From Lingula anatina (lineage: Eukaryota; Brachiopoda; Lingulata; Lingulida; Lingulidae): a stretch of 59,529 nt of DNA. The notes beneath the pieces were generated by a model. That model saw only the letters and a program-made list of their open reading frames with translations. It was not told the DNA's origin and did not search any database. Position numbers and translations under genes: made by a program. The stretch covers positions 1-59,529 of the forward strand of contig NW_019773612.1 of NCBI RefSeq assembly GCF_001039355.2, in the 5' to 3' direction. Shown in pieces: positions 46,338 through 57,983 of the stretch (the first letter of the stretch is position 1; the number at the start of each line of letters is the position of its first letter).

Positions 46338-47586
46338 GTCATGATGATGATGATAAACTTATACCCTTTCTTTAGACGCAATTCCCAGATATATTTTATA
46401 GATTAGTCTTTGTTAAGTAAAATCCAAGTTAAAGAAAGAGAGAATTATCATTAACATTTTGTTTCTTTACATAAAGGTTCATTTTGTCATTTACATAAAA
46501 GGGTCGAAATTTCAGTTGTAAAATTTCCGTAACCTTTTTATATGATTACTAAACCTATGTATGTGCCCTGTAAACAAAGACCTTTAATAAGAACTCGAAA
46601 TATCGAAAGGAGAAAAGAGGGGCAATATCACGTGTTGAACATTTGTGCCAAGTTAGACATTAGTACTACAAAATGCAGCGTTTGGCCAATTTTTGGTCCT
46701 TAACAAGCCTACCAGCAATTCATTTAATAGGCATGTGCAGACAGGAAAAAGAAAACCACACACACAAAAACGTCACAGATCGCCTAGACCGACCCCTCCT
46801 AATAAGTAAAAGTACCTGTAAGAATGTTATGAATAAACGTAAGGCCATGATACGAATTCGCTGGATAATTCATAATGAACTCTTTCAGGCATTTATAAAC
46901 AGTCCGCGTTGCTTTCACGTGAGATTAGATGTTGGTATGAAGAATTATTGGTTTGCACAGTTGTACACCCTTGGGCCAGACACTTCAGTAGCATCATTAA
47001 ATAATGTCCTTGATGTAATTGTTGCGCCATAAAAAACATTGTGCATGCAATCACAACACAAACATACCGTGCTTGATGTGACAAATTGCCATATTGACTA
47101 TGGTCTCCCTCCCCAATGTTCAAGTTTTTATTTTTATTTTTTCGGGAAAATTGAGCTTTTTTCAATTTTGATTCTGTGAATTTTGCTACTTCTTAAATTT
47201 TACCATCTGAACCTGGTCCGATACAGAGTACATTGTAAAAAAACCCTGCAAATACAGTTATTGAAACAACATAATCCTTATATTTATACTTAAAAAATAA
47301 ATCAGTTTTTATTACCTTGTTGCTTCTGAGATAAGTGATGAACAAAATCCAGAGTAATCAGTATTTTAAAAAGAAAGTAAGAAATAGCGCCCATTCCTTA
47401 GTTTACATCTGTCTATGGGGTATATCGAATTCTCACTTTTAAAGTAAATAAGACACTGGTTATCAGTATCGTAAACATCTTGTAAACCTCAGAGATATAT
47501 GTCTATAAACTAATATCCTCCAATTTATTTAGCATAAAATGTATAATGAGCCTTGATCTTATGTAATAGGCGTCTTCACAGAAGAG
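45728..47586. other. Spacer between Ly6 copies 2 and 3
   Basis: Downstream flank of copy 2 and upstream flank of copy 3, both duplicated elsewhere in the cluster. The frame 46673-47032 begins at the conserved ATGCAGCGTTTGGCC block, also at 42462, but the two copies differ by frameshifts, so it is not treated as a gene. Confidence 0.6.
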
Positions 47587-47762
47587 AGGTCAACATGTTG
47601 TAAGTATAAACAACATCCACCAGACAAAGTACAAATCTTGATCTGGCCCACAGTTAACCTGACAGACAGTTAAGACGTGGCCAGATTTCTGAACAATTTG
47701 TAAGACTATAAAGAGTCTTGCATAAGTTAAATACTTTAACACCCACTTAAGAGACAGCTGCA

Positions 47763-48611
47763 ATGATGTTACGTGTGTTTCTATATTTGAGTTCTGTTGG
47801 ACTTGTCTTTACTTCTGCAGGTCACAGTCCACTCCACTGCTATGACTGCAACTTTAAAACTTTCATATACGGTACGTGATCGTTTTCTTCTTTTATATTA
47901 ATGTATTAATGGATAAGCATATAACATCTAAATGAGCAAAAATGTGCATTGGCTTGGTAGTTGGATCATAAATGAAAATTATCAAACACAAGCCGAAAGA
48001 CTTTCATACCGTTTGCTTACGGCCATCCTGGACGTAGTCTTTCATCAGCCTGATATCCAGCCAGGTTTGCCGTAAGGTAATGGTATTATTTTTTCAGCTT
48101 CTGTAAGATAATTTTTATTTATGAGATAACATCTCATTTATGCAGATGGATTTGTCTCTTCGTCTTTTGGTCACAGTCCACTGCACTGCTATGACTGCAA
48201 CTTTAAAACTTTCGGATACGGTACGTGATCGAATTATTCTTTTATAATCGTGATGAATAAGCATATAACATATAAATGAGCAAAAAGGTACTTTAGCTTG
48301 GTAGTTGGATCATTAATGAAAATTATCAAACACAAGCCGAAAAACTTTCAAACGGTTTGCTTACGGCCAACCTGAACGTACATGTAGGCCTTCATCAGGG
48401 ATGATTTTTTCGGCTTCTGTTTGATAATTTCATTTATGAAATAATATCTCATTCCTTCCGGTCGTTTATTTTTTCCTTTTTCCTTAATTCCGTTGCATGA
48501 ACACAGCATACATTGTATTTGGTTTCCGCCTATAGACGGTGTGTATTTATTCATCAATAATCATTTTGGTGTTGGTAAATCTTTATCAGTAAATGATTTA
48601 TACACGCGCGT

Positions 48612-48647
<36 letters not shown>

Positions 48648-48775
48648 CGTCTAATATACGTATTACAACCAAGCCTCACTCAAATGCTGAGAATATTCCC
48701 ATCCTTTGTTGAAAGGTAATGAACTCAAGGCCACTCACCAAGCCTGCGTTAACCCAGAAAAAAATGGCCACCTCC
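47763..48775 (+). pseudogene. Ly6 copy 3: intact exon 1, partial second exon 1, cut exon 2
   Basis: Exon 1 at 47763-47871 is open, with TATA, signal peptide, LHCYDCNF and a GTACGT donor. A second, 5'-truncated exon 1 lies at about 48148-48220 (from the end of the signal peptide to its donor), after a duplicated hairpin segment. Exon 2 starts normally at 48716 after AG but breaks after GGCCACCTCC at 48775. It continues as sequence that belongs upstream of exon 1 in other units (CATTCCTAAATTTACG). Exon 3 is missing. Not functional alone; exon 1 could splice to exon 2 of copy 5. Confidence 0.75.
48603..48646. repeat. (CA)n microsatellite in Ly6 copy 3 intron
   Basis: CA repeat preceded by an alternating CG/TG stretch, in the intron before the broken exon 2. 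Copies 1, 2 and 5 have only short CA words at this position. Confidence 0.9.
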
Positions 48776-49239
48776 CATTCCTAAATTTACGTTTATATAT
48801 GAGGTATATCAATTTCTCAATTTTAAAGTTATTAAGACATTGATTTTGATAAGAAATAATTAAAATTCTGCCAAAAGCATTTATTAAAATACCATCCATA
48901 TTTATTTTACTGAATTAAATTAATCATACTACAATATATTGAAGGATAGGTTATAAATCTCGTAAAATCTTGTAAACCTCAGAAATATACAACTATAAAC
49001 TAATATCCTACCTTTGATTTTACATTAAGTGTATAATGACCCCAGATCTTATGTAATAGGAGTCTTAACAGATGAGAGGTCAAAATGTTGTAAGTATAAA
49101 CAACATCCACCAAACAAAGTACAAATCCTGATCTGGCAGACAGGTAAGACGTGGCCAGATTTTTGAACAGTTTGAAAGACTATATAAAACCCTTCCATCA
49201 GTTTAAAACACGTTAATACTCACGTAAGACACAGCCACA

Positions 49240-49348
49240 ATGATGTTACGTGTGTTTTTATATTTGAGTTCTGTTGGATTTGTCTTTTCGTCTCAAGGTC
49301 ACAGTCCACTCCACTGTTATGACTGCAACTTAAAAACTTTCAGATACG
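49240..49348 (+). pseudogene. Ly6 copy 4: orphan first exon
   Basis: A complete exon 1 (109 bp, phase 1 end) coding for a signal peptide and HSPLHCYDCNLKTFRYG, with TATATAAA 59 bp upstream and a GTACGT donor. No exon 2 or 3 follows: intron 1 runs directly into the upstream region of copy 5 near 49710. Either a dead relic or an alternative first exon for copy 5 exons 2-3, which start at 50602 in the matching phase. Confidence 0.7.
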
Positions 49349-50009
49349 GTACGTGATCGTATGCTTCGTTTATAAGCAAATAACATATAAATTAACAAAA
49401 AGGTACATTAGCTTGGTAGTTGGATCATAAATGAAAATTATCAAATACAAGTCGAAAAAATTGAGAACGGTTTGCTTACGGCCAATCAGGATGTAGGCCT
49501 TCATCAGTTTGATGTCCAGGTTGGTCGTAAGGCAACGGTATGACTTTTTTTCTGTTTGATAATTTCATTTATGAAATAAAACCTCACTTCATCCAGTCAT
49601 TATTTTTTCCTTTTCTTTAAGTTTATGCGTACATCCCATGGTATTAATACAGCACACATTATATTTGGTTTCCGTGTATTTATTCATGAATAATGATTTG
49701 GGTGTTAGTAAACTAATATCCTCCCATTGATTTAACATAAAATGTATTATGAGCCTTGATCCCATGTAATAGGCGTCTTCACAGATGAGAGGTCAAAATG
49801 CTGTAAGTATAAACAACATCCACCAACAGATAAGAGGTCAAAATGTTGTAAGAATAAACAACATCTACCAGACAAATACAAATCCTGATCTGGCTCACAA
49901 TTAACCTGGTAGACAGTTAAGACGTGGTCAGATTTTTGAACAGTTGGTAAGACTATATAGAGCCTTGCATTAGTTAAAGACTTTAACACTCACGTAAGTG
50001 ACAGCTACG

Positions 50010-51033
50010 ATGATGTTAGGATTGTTTCTATATTTGAGTTTTGTTGGACTTGTCTCTTCATCTCGAGGTTTCAGTCCACTCCACTGTTATGACTGCAACT
50101 TTAAAACTTTTACATACGGTATGTGATCGTTTTCTTCTATTATATTCTTAATGAAGAAGCATGTGTAATCTCGTAAATGAGCAAAAATGTGCATTGGTTT
50201 GTTAGTTGGATCATAAATAAAAATTATTAAACACAAGCCAAAAAACTTTCATACCGTTTGCTTACAGCCAACCTGGTCGTAGTCCTTCATCAGACTGATG
50301 TCCAGGTTGGCCGTAAGGTAACGGTATGGAAGTGTTTGGCTTTTGTTAGGTAATTTTTATTTGTGAAATAGCATGTCATTTTATCCAGTCGTTTATATTT
50401 TATTTCTTTTTTTACATTAATTCCATTGCATTACTACAACATACATTGAATTTGGTTACCTGCTGTATTAATTCTTTAATAATCATTTGGTTTTGGTGAA
50501 TTGACAACGTTAAATGATATATACACACGTGCACACACGTCGCTTTCTAATATTACATTATTACTCTAATGCTAAGAATATTCTCACCCTTTCTTTGAAA
50601 GGTAATGGACTAAAGGCCACTCACCCAGCCTGTGTTGATCCAGAAAAAGATGGCCACCTCCTGGCAAAAGTTCCGTGTGACACTGCGTGTTTTAACAGAC
50701 TTGACGAAAATGGCTGTAAGTATAGGGATATCTGCATCAATCATTAAGATGAAATAACGAAACTTTAACAGTTTATTTAAACCAGTTTTATTAAAATCAA
50801 GCCCTACTCGTATACATATTTAGTCTTTGTGCATGTGTAGAAGAGAGAGATGCCTATCATATAAAGCTTTGACCATATCCTCAAAATTTTCAGTCGTCTA
50901 CAGAGGCTGTTACACCGGGAACTTCGGTGTGGACTCCAGTCAAGACGGTTGCAGTTTTCAAGTTGGAGCCACGTGGTGTTTTTGCCGTATGTATCTCTGC
51001 AATACTGCACTGAATTTTACATTGCTGCCTTGA
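50010..51033 (+). CDS. Ly6 copy 5: secreted three-finger (Ly6/uPAR) protein
   Basis: Exons 50010-50118, 50602-50715 and 50894-51033; 120 aa. The signal peptide diverges slightly (MMLGLFLYLSFVGLVSSS). The mature chain keeps all ten Cys and ends RMYLCNTALNFTLLP. Relative to copies 1 and 2 it has Asn for Tyr at the start of exon 2, HPACVD for HQACVE and VPC for VKC. The promoter carries two AGGTCA/ACAACA blocks (49790 and 49834) and a TATATAGA box. AATAAA at 51099-51104. Followed 15 bp later by a single N and a repeated exon 2-3 block. Confidence 0.85.
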
Positions 51034-51114
51034 CCGTACCGTAACCGTGGATTTAAAAGAGATTAAACGTTTTTGAAATTTTCAGGATGTTGTATTTGAA
51101 TAAATTCCGCAATN

Positions 51115-51858
51115 AACATGTCATTTTATCCAGTCGTTTATATTTTATTTCTTTTTTTACATTAATTCCATTGCATTACTACAACATACATTGAATTTGG
51201 TTACCTGCTGTATTAATTCTTTAATAATCATTTGGTTTTGGTGAATTGACAACGTTAAATGATATATACACACGTGTACACACGTCGCCTTGTAATATTA
51301 CATTATTACTCTAATGCTAAGAATATTCTCACCCTTTCTTTGAAAGGTAATGGACTAAAGGCCACTCACCCAGCCTGTGTTGATCCAGAAAAAAATGGCC
51401 ACCTCCTGGCAAAAGTTCCGTGTGACACTGCGTGTTTTAACAGACTTGACGAGAATGGCTGTAAGTTTAGGGATATCTGCATCAATCATTAAGATGAAAT
51501 AACGAAACTTTAACAGTTTATTTAAACCAGTTTTATTAAAATCAAGCCCTACTCGTATACATATTTAGTCTTTGTGCATGTGTAGAAGAGAGAGATGCCT
51601 ATCATATAAAGCTTTGACCATATCCTCAAAATTTTCAGTCGTCTACAGAGGCTGTTACACCGGGAACTTCGGTGTGGACTCCAGTCAAGACGGTTGCAGT
51701 TTTCAAGTTGGAGCCACGTGGTGTTTTTGCCGTGTGTATCTCTGCAATACTGCACTGAATTTTACATTGCTGCCTTGACCGTACCGTAACCGTGGATTTA
51801 AAAGAGATTAAACGTTTTTGAAATTTTCAGGAAGTTGTATTTGAATAAATTCCGCAAT
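51115..51858 (+). repeat. Second copy of Ly6 copy 5 exons 2-3 after a single N
   Basis: 51115-51858 repeats 50370-51113 with an offset of 745 bp. It contains a second open exon 2 (51347-51460) and exon 3 (51639-51778), with AATAAA at 51844. Differences are few: Lys-Asp to Lys-Asn in exon 2, a silent change, Met to Val in exon 3, and a donor changed from GTAAGTAT to GTAAGTTT. The N at 51114 at the joint suggests an assembly artefact (two alleles or overlapping contigs), though a true tandem exon duplication is possible. Confidence 0.85.
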
Positions 51859-54712
51859 CTTGTAAACTTATAAACTTGAAAACTGAAGAAAACTGTTGGA
51901 AACTCAAGAAAACAAATCAGTACACTGTCTGGGAGACCATAACGCATGCAGAAAAGCTGTTTAATACTAACACGGATATTTATATGAGAGACAAAATTTC
52001 AAGATGTATATCAACTAATTACTTTCTAAATTCAAAATTTACGCTTTTGCTTGCATATGTATGATTTCCAAAAGTTTATGAAATAAATGACACAACAAAA
52101 ATGACACGTTTTGTTTTATTTAAATACTTAGTTAAATGTGATAGCTGAGAACAAAAATATACACAACGTCAATGAACCTCATGTACACAAACCCCCTCAC
52201 GACTGAAATTATAATATTGTGGCAAAGAATAACCCAAATTTTTCTTTCGGTGCATTAAACTCTCCTATGAAATAAGCCCTTTTGTAAAAGGAAAAAAGAG
52301 GTTTATGACTTAGGTGAAATTAAAATCGACATCTCTCATGTCTGGATGTGAATATCGAGAGTGGATTAATAATAATAATTATAATAATAATGATGGTCAT
52401 AATGATGATGATAACCTTTCTTTAGGCGCAATTCCAGATATATTTGATAGAATAGTCTTTGTAAAGTAAAATCAAAGTTAAAAAAGAGCGAATTTTCATT
52501 AACATTTTTATTTCTTTACACAAAGGTCATAAATTCATAGTTTCATAAATTACAATAAAGATTCGAAAACCTAGGGTCAATAAAAGTTGTAAAATTCTCT
52601 CTACTTGCTTACATGATTACTAAACCTATGTACGTGGGCTGTAAACATAGACCTTTAATAAGAATTTGAAACATCGAAAGGAGAAGAGAGAGGCAGTATT
52701 ACGTGTTTGCCCCCCTCCCCCTCCCCAGATACATGTACTACAGAGATACTTTAGAGTTAATTGGAAATTATGTACATTCAAACTTTTTTTAATTTATAAG
52801 CTATGTATTAAAAAAATAATTTAAGAGGTCATTGTTGATGATCAGAAATGCATTGAAGTGGTAGTGAAAATAACAATATGCAAGGAACGCTGACCAAAAT
52901 GTTGTGTGACTCCTGAATTCCGTAATATGTCTTGAATTTCACGTCGTTTGAAAACCCCATCTTAGCTTAGTGCAGTGCATATACATTTTGGTGATTAAGC
53001 CTAGAAACTTCTTGTTATAAAGGATCAAAATAGACAAACTTCCCCTTATTTATAAAAATAAAGATTCAAAAAATAGTAAATTCTAGTATTTCTATGAATT
53101 CTTAGTCGGGTCACCAGGATCCAATGCAACTGACATTTTATACATTTGATAACTTATTGCGAGTACAGTGACTAAACTCAAATATATGAGAGAACTATTA
53201 TAATTAGGTATTTACCATATACCTTCTTTCGTGGTGATTACTAATATTTTGAATTATCTGAATTGGTCTGCTGTCTTATCAAATTTGATTGCGATATATG
53301 TGCCTGGGTCACACCCGTGATTGTGTGTATGGATAGAAGTGGTCTACGTAGACTGCACATTAACCATGAGTGCTTTTAAAATATTAATGTTAGTAAAATA
53401 TTGATCGCCGGAAGGAATGTGGTTTCTAAAAAAAAAAAAAAAGACATTGTTTAATGCTTGAATTAAAAATGTGATTTTGTAAGATTATACAAATTATTAA
53501 CAATTGTTCAAGCGGGAGGTTGCCACGTGACCTCTCCCAGGGGATTCCCTTGGTAAGATCATTATTCATAATCTCCAACAAGATCAAATCTGGGACAGAA
53601 AAGTGAGTGGAAGCTGGCTGTATTTGTACTTTTTTGTTTGGAATGTCACCAAACGTACATTTTACACGTGATCACTGACCTTTCAGCACTGTCAATTTAT
53701 CTCAACTAAAGGTCAAAAATCAAATGAAGTTGCTCAGAGAGAAAAGCAAGTTCCGAAAATACAAAATAATTTTAAAACAGAATTGGATTAATGAAATTGC
53801 AAAAAAATCAAATAATAATACAACAATATTGCATCTTTGGGAGAAATACTCTTACGGTTTTACAGTTTTAATTCATGGTTAAAATTGCTTTTTGTTATAG
53901 AGATAGCTAAAATCTGACACAGCAGTATAAGTGGAAATTACAGTCAGCTCTTTAACAGATGTTTTGCATTTACCTTTTTCATTTGAGCAATGTATTTGAT
54001 GGACATGTGCACATACGAATTATGCAGACAGGAAAAAAACAAACAAAAAACGTCACTGATTGCTTAGATCGACCACTCCTAATAGGTAAAAATAACAATG
54101 CTGTGAATACACTTTAGGCCATTATACGAATACGTTGGATAATTCATAATGAAGTCTTCACACCGCGAGTTAGAATTTAAAAAGCAGCTTGACGGTTTAA
54201 GACATTTATAAACAACCCGCGTTGCCATTACGTAAGATTAGATGTTGATATGAAGTTTTACTGGTTTGCACACTTGTACACCCTTGGGCCAGATACGACA
54301 GTAGCATTATTAAATAATGTGTTGCGCCGTAAAAACATTGAGCGTGCAATCACAACACAAACATTACGTCCTGTATGTGACACATTGCCAGGGGATATAG
54401 ACCATGCTCTTTCTTTCCAGTCGATTATGTTCCATGTTTTATTTTTCTCTTTCGTGAAATTTGACATCAATTTTGTTTCTGTGAATCATTGCTACTTCTT
54501 AAATTTCAATATCTGAACCTTGCCCGATGTAGAGTACACATGTAGTTTTTGACACAATATAACCTTTATATTTATAATATAAAATTTCAAATGATCATTT
54601 ATTACTTTGTTGCCCTTTGAGATAATTGATGAACGAGATCCAGAGTAATCAGTAAATAAAAAGGAAAGGAAGGAATAACACCCATTCCTACGTTTACGTC
54701 TTCACAGATGAG
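51859..54712. other. Spacer between Ly6 copies 5 and 6
   Basis: Downstream flank of copy 5 (to about 52690), then about 1.3 kb whose part at 53040-53560 recurs in diverged form at 57410-57840, then upstream sequence of copy 6. No gene recognised; the frames at 54250-54516 lie in the repeated upstream block. Confidence 0.6.
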
Positions 54713-54887
54713 AGGTCAAATGTTGTAAGTATAAACAACATCCACCAGACAAAGTACAAATCCTCATCTGGCCCACAGTTAACCTGACAGACAGCTTAGA
54801 CGTGGCCAGATTTCTGAACAGTTGGTAAGACTATATAGAGTCTTGCATAAGTTAAATACTTTAACACCCACTTAAGAGACAGCTGCA

Positions 54888-54996
54888 ATGATGTTACGTG
54901 TGTTTCTATATTTGAGTTCTGTTGGATTTGTCTTTTCGTCTAAAGGTCACAGTCCACTCCACTGCTATGACTGCAACTTTAAAACTTTCAGATACG
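54888..54996 (+). pseudogene. Ly6 copy 6: orphan first exon
   Basis: Complete exon 1 (109 bp): MMLRVFLYLSSVGFVFSS then KGHSPLHCYDCNFKTFRYG, with a GTACGT donor and TATATAG 56 bp upstream. Intron 1 carries a TTAA-flanked insertion and then joins the upstream region of copy 7 near 55700 at the same junction as copy 4. No own exon 2 or 3. Confidence 0.7.
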
Positions 54997-55029
54997 GTAC
55001 GTGATCGTATTCTTCTTTTATAATCTTAA

Positions 55030-55366
55030 AGGGATAATAACTCTTCGTATGAAATCTGTATTTCACAATAAAAACATTGTGAGTGACTCATAAAAATATA
55101 CTATATTCTGTTTTCCCACAAAAACGGCTGTTATAGCTATTATTCTGATATCTGAGCTTGTCTTTAGACCACGTGACCTCCATTGATGGCTATGCTCTGT
55201 TAAAATCTCTTAAGAGATTTTAACAAAAAAACAAACTTTTTAGAAAAAAAACAGGGACTAACTTTGAATGTAAAAATGGATTCATTAACCATTGGTAAGT
55301 ATGGGAAAATTGTTGTTTACTCCAGGAAAATTCATTTTTTGGCCGAAACGAAGAGTTATTATCACT
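55030..55366. mobile_element. 337-bp TTAA MITE in intron 1 of Ly6 copy 6
   Basis: Inverted ends AGGGATAATAACTCTTCGT (left) and, inverted, AGTGATAATAACTCTTCGT (right), 18 of 19 identical. Exact TTAA duplication at 55026-55029 and 55367-55370. The unfilled site, one TTAA followed by TGAATAAGCA, is present in copy 7 at about 56103. A perfect 26-bp palindrome lies near 55199-55224. TTAA targets and lack of coding capacity point to a piggyBac-type non-autonomous element. Confidence 0.85.
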
Positions 55367-55968
55367 TTAATGAATAAGAATAAAACATATAAATGAGCAA
55401 AAAAGTACATTAGCTTGGTAGTTGGATCATAAATGAAATTAGAAAACACAAGCCGAAAAACTTTAGAATCGTTTGCTTACGGCCAACCTGGACATAGGCC
55501 TTCATCAGTTTGATGTCCAGGTTGGTCCTAAGGCACGGGATGACTTTTTTCTGTTTGATAATTTCATTGATGAAATAAAATCTCACTTCATCCAGTCATT
55601 AATTTTTTCCTTTTCTTTAAGTTTATGCGTAAATACCATTGTAATAATACAGCACACATTATATTTGGTTTCCGTGTACTTATTCATGAATAATGATTTA
55701 AGTGTTGGTAAACTAATATCCTCCCGTTGATTTAACATAAAATGTATTATGAACCTCGATCCCATGTAATAGGCATCTTCACAGATGAGAGGTCAAAATG
55801 TTGTCAGTATAAACAACATCCACCAAACAAAGTACAAATCCTCATCTGGCACACAATTAGCCTGGCAGGCAGTTAGGACGTGGCCAGAATTGTGAACAGT
55901 CTGTAAGACTATATAAAACCTTCCATCAGTTAAACTCGTTAATACTCACGTTAATCACAGTTAAAGTG

Positions 55969-56711
55969 ATGTTACGTGTGTTTCTATATTTGAAATCTGT
56001 TGGGCTCGTCTTTTCGTCTCATGGTTTCAGTCCACTCCACTGCTATGATTACAACTTTAAAACTTTCAGATACGGTACGTGATCGTATGCTTCTGTTATA
56101 ATCTTAATGAATAAGCACGTAACATATGAATGAGGAAGAGGGTACATCAGCTTGGTAGCTGGATCATAAATGGAATTTATCAAACACAAGCCGAAAAACT
56201 TTCAAACGGTTTGCTTACGGCCGACCTGGACGAATAGGCCTTCATCAGACTGATGTCCACGTTGATCGTTGATCAGTTTGATAATTTCATTTATGAAATA
56301 ATATCTCATTCCTTCCAGTCGTTTATTATTTTCACCTCCTGACAAAAGTACCGTGTGACACTGCGTGTTTTAACAGACTTGACGAGAACGGCTGTAAGTA
56401 TAGGGATATCTGCATCTATCATTTAGATGAAATAACGAAAACTTAACAGTTTGTCTAAACCAGTTTTATGAAAAGCAAGCCCTGCTCATATATATATTTA
56501 GTCTTTGTGCATGTGTAGAAGAGAGAGATGCCTAAGGTGTGAAGCTTTGACCATATCCTCAAATATTTCAGTCGTCTACAGAGGCTGTTACGCCGGGAAC
56601 TTCGGCGTGGACTCCAGCCAAGACGGTTGCAGTTTTCAAGTTGGGGCCACGTGGTGTTTTTGCCGTGTGTATCTCTGCAACACAGGACTGAATTTCACAC
56701 TGTTGCCGTGA
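55969..56711 (+). pseudogene. Ly6 copy 7: damaged three-finger gene
   Basis: Exon 1 (55969-56074) starts at a single ATG and reads MLRVFLYLKSVGLVFSS then HGFSPLHCYDYN. The second Cys of the LxCxxC opening is Tyr (TGC to TAC), which would remove one disulfide. Exon 2 has lost its 5' half and its acceptor: homology begins at CACCTCCTGAC (56333) and runs to a good donor at 56393. Exon 3 (56572-56711) is intact and keeps all its Cys. AATAAA at 56777-56782. Exon 1 to exon 3 skipping would keep the frame but delete a finger, so the gene is probably dead. Confidence 0.75.
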
Positions 56712-56782
56712 CTGTGCCGTAACCGTGGATATAAAACAGATAAAATTTTTTTGAGATTTAAAAGATTGTGTATTTAAATAAA

Positions 56783-57983
56783 TTCCGTAAACTTGTAAAC
56801 CTGAAAACTGGTGAAAATTGATGAAAACTGGCGAAAACTTTGATAACCTAGAAAACTGATAAAAAAAGCAAAACAATATGGGCCGGGGAGACCGTCACGC
56901 TGAACTAAATAAATGCACCGTAACAGGGCGGAAGTTCAAATATACATTGATAGGGCAAGTCATTTGACACATATCTACACATCTCCTTGGACAATTTACT
57001 CTGACCTAGCAGTTGCACGTGTACACACCCAGCCTGTTACCCAAATAAATACAAGTACAAATATGTATATAAACACGTGAGTTACTGTAGTACATATTGT
57101 GTATTCCAAGGGTTATCAAAGTTCTTGGTTGCAAAATGGATTATCTAAATATTAACACTAATTGCATAAAAAAAATTAAAGCCATGAACTAGACGTAGGC
57201 CTACTGGAAAAATGTTTATTACCAACACGAATATATACAATATACATAATATACAGTATGTGAGATGATATTGTATGTTACCTGTTAACGACAAGAACAT
57301 TTTGAGCAAATTTTGATGTAAATAAAATCAAATGTGAGTTACCCAGTTTGGTTGATATAGTTCCAAATTTCGTAGTAGGCCTATAATGCATCAACACAGA
57401 CGGTAAATTTCAGTTTTCTATAAATTCTTAGTTGGGTCACCGTGTTCCAGGGCAACTTACATTTCATACCTTATAAATTAAGTCAAAAATATTTGAGCTA
57501 ACCATTAAAAAGATGTTGATCATACCTCTTGTTGTGGCCATTACTTTCATTTTCAAAGATGTCAAAGATCGGGATTGATACAATGTATGCTGGGTTATAA
57601 AACCAGATTGCGATAGATGTGCCTGGGTCACAACCGTGATTGTGCGAATGGATCCTTACTCTCGGACTGGCGAGGATATGTTTGCGACATGGTAAGCGAG
57701 TGATTAAAATTGAATGTCGGGAGGCTTTTGATTACAGAATAATTTAATATTATCATTTTGTAAAATTATACAAAATGAATAAATAAATCACCCTTTTAAA
57801 GGGAGAATGCAACGTGACCACGCCTACACTTTGGGGGATTCCCCTTGGAAATGCCATTCGTCATATATGAGAAATGTGACAGGAGATGTTCCATCTACCA
57901 AACATTTCAAACATTTACTTCGGAATATCGCTCTGACATACATATCACACCTGTTTACTGACTTCAAGCATTAGGTAAGATAT
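56783..57983. other. Downstream of the Ly6 cluster, no gene recognised
   Basis: Non-coding by inspection. The stretch 57410-57840 resembles 53040-53560 after copy 5 (shared words such as GTGCCTGGGTCAC and GTGATTGTG), so it is a duplicated flank. Confidence 0.5.
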
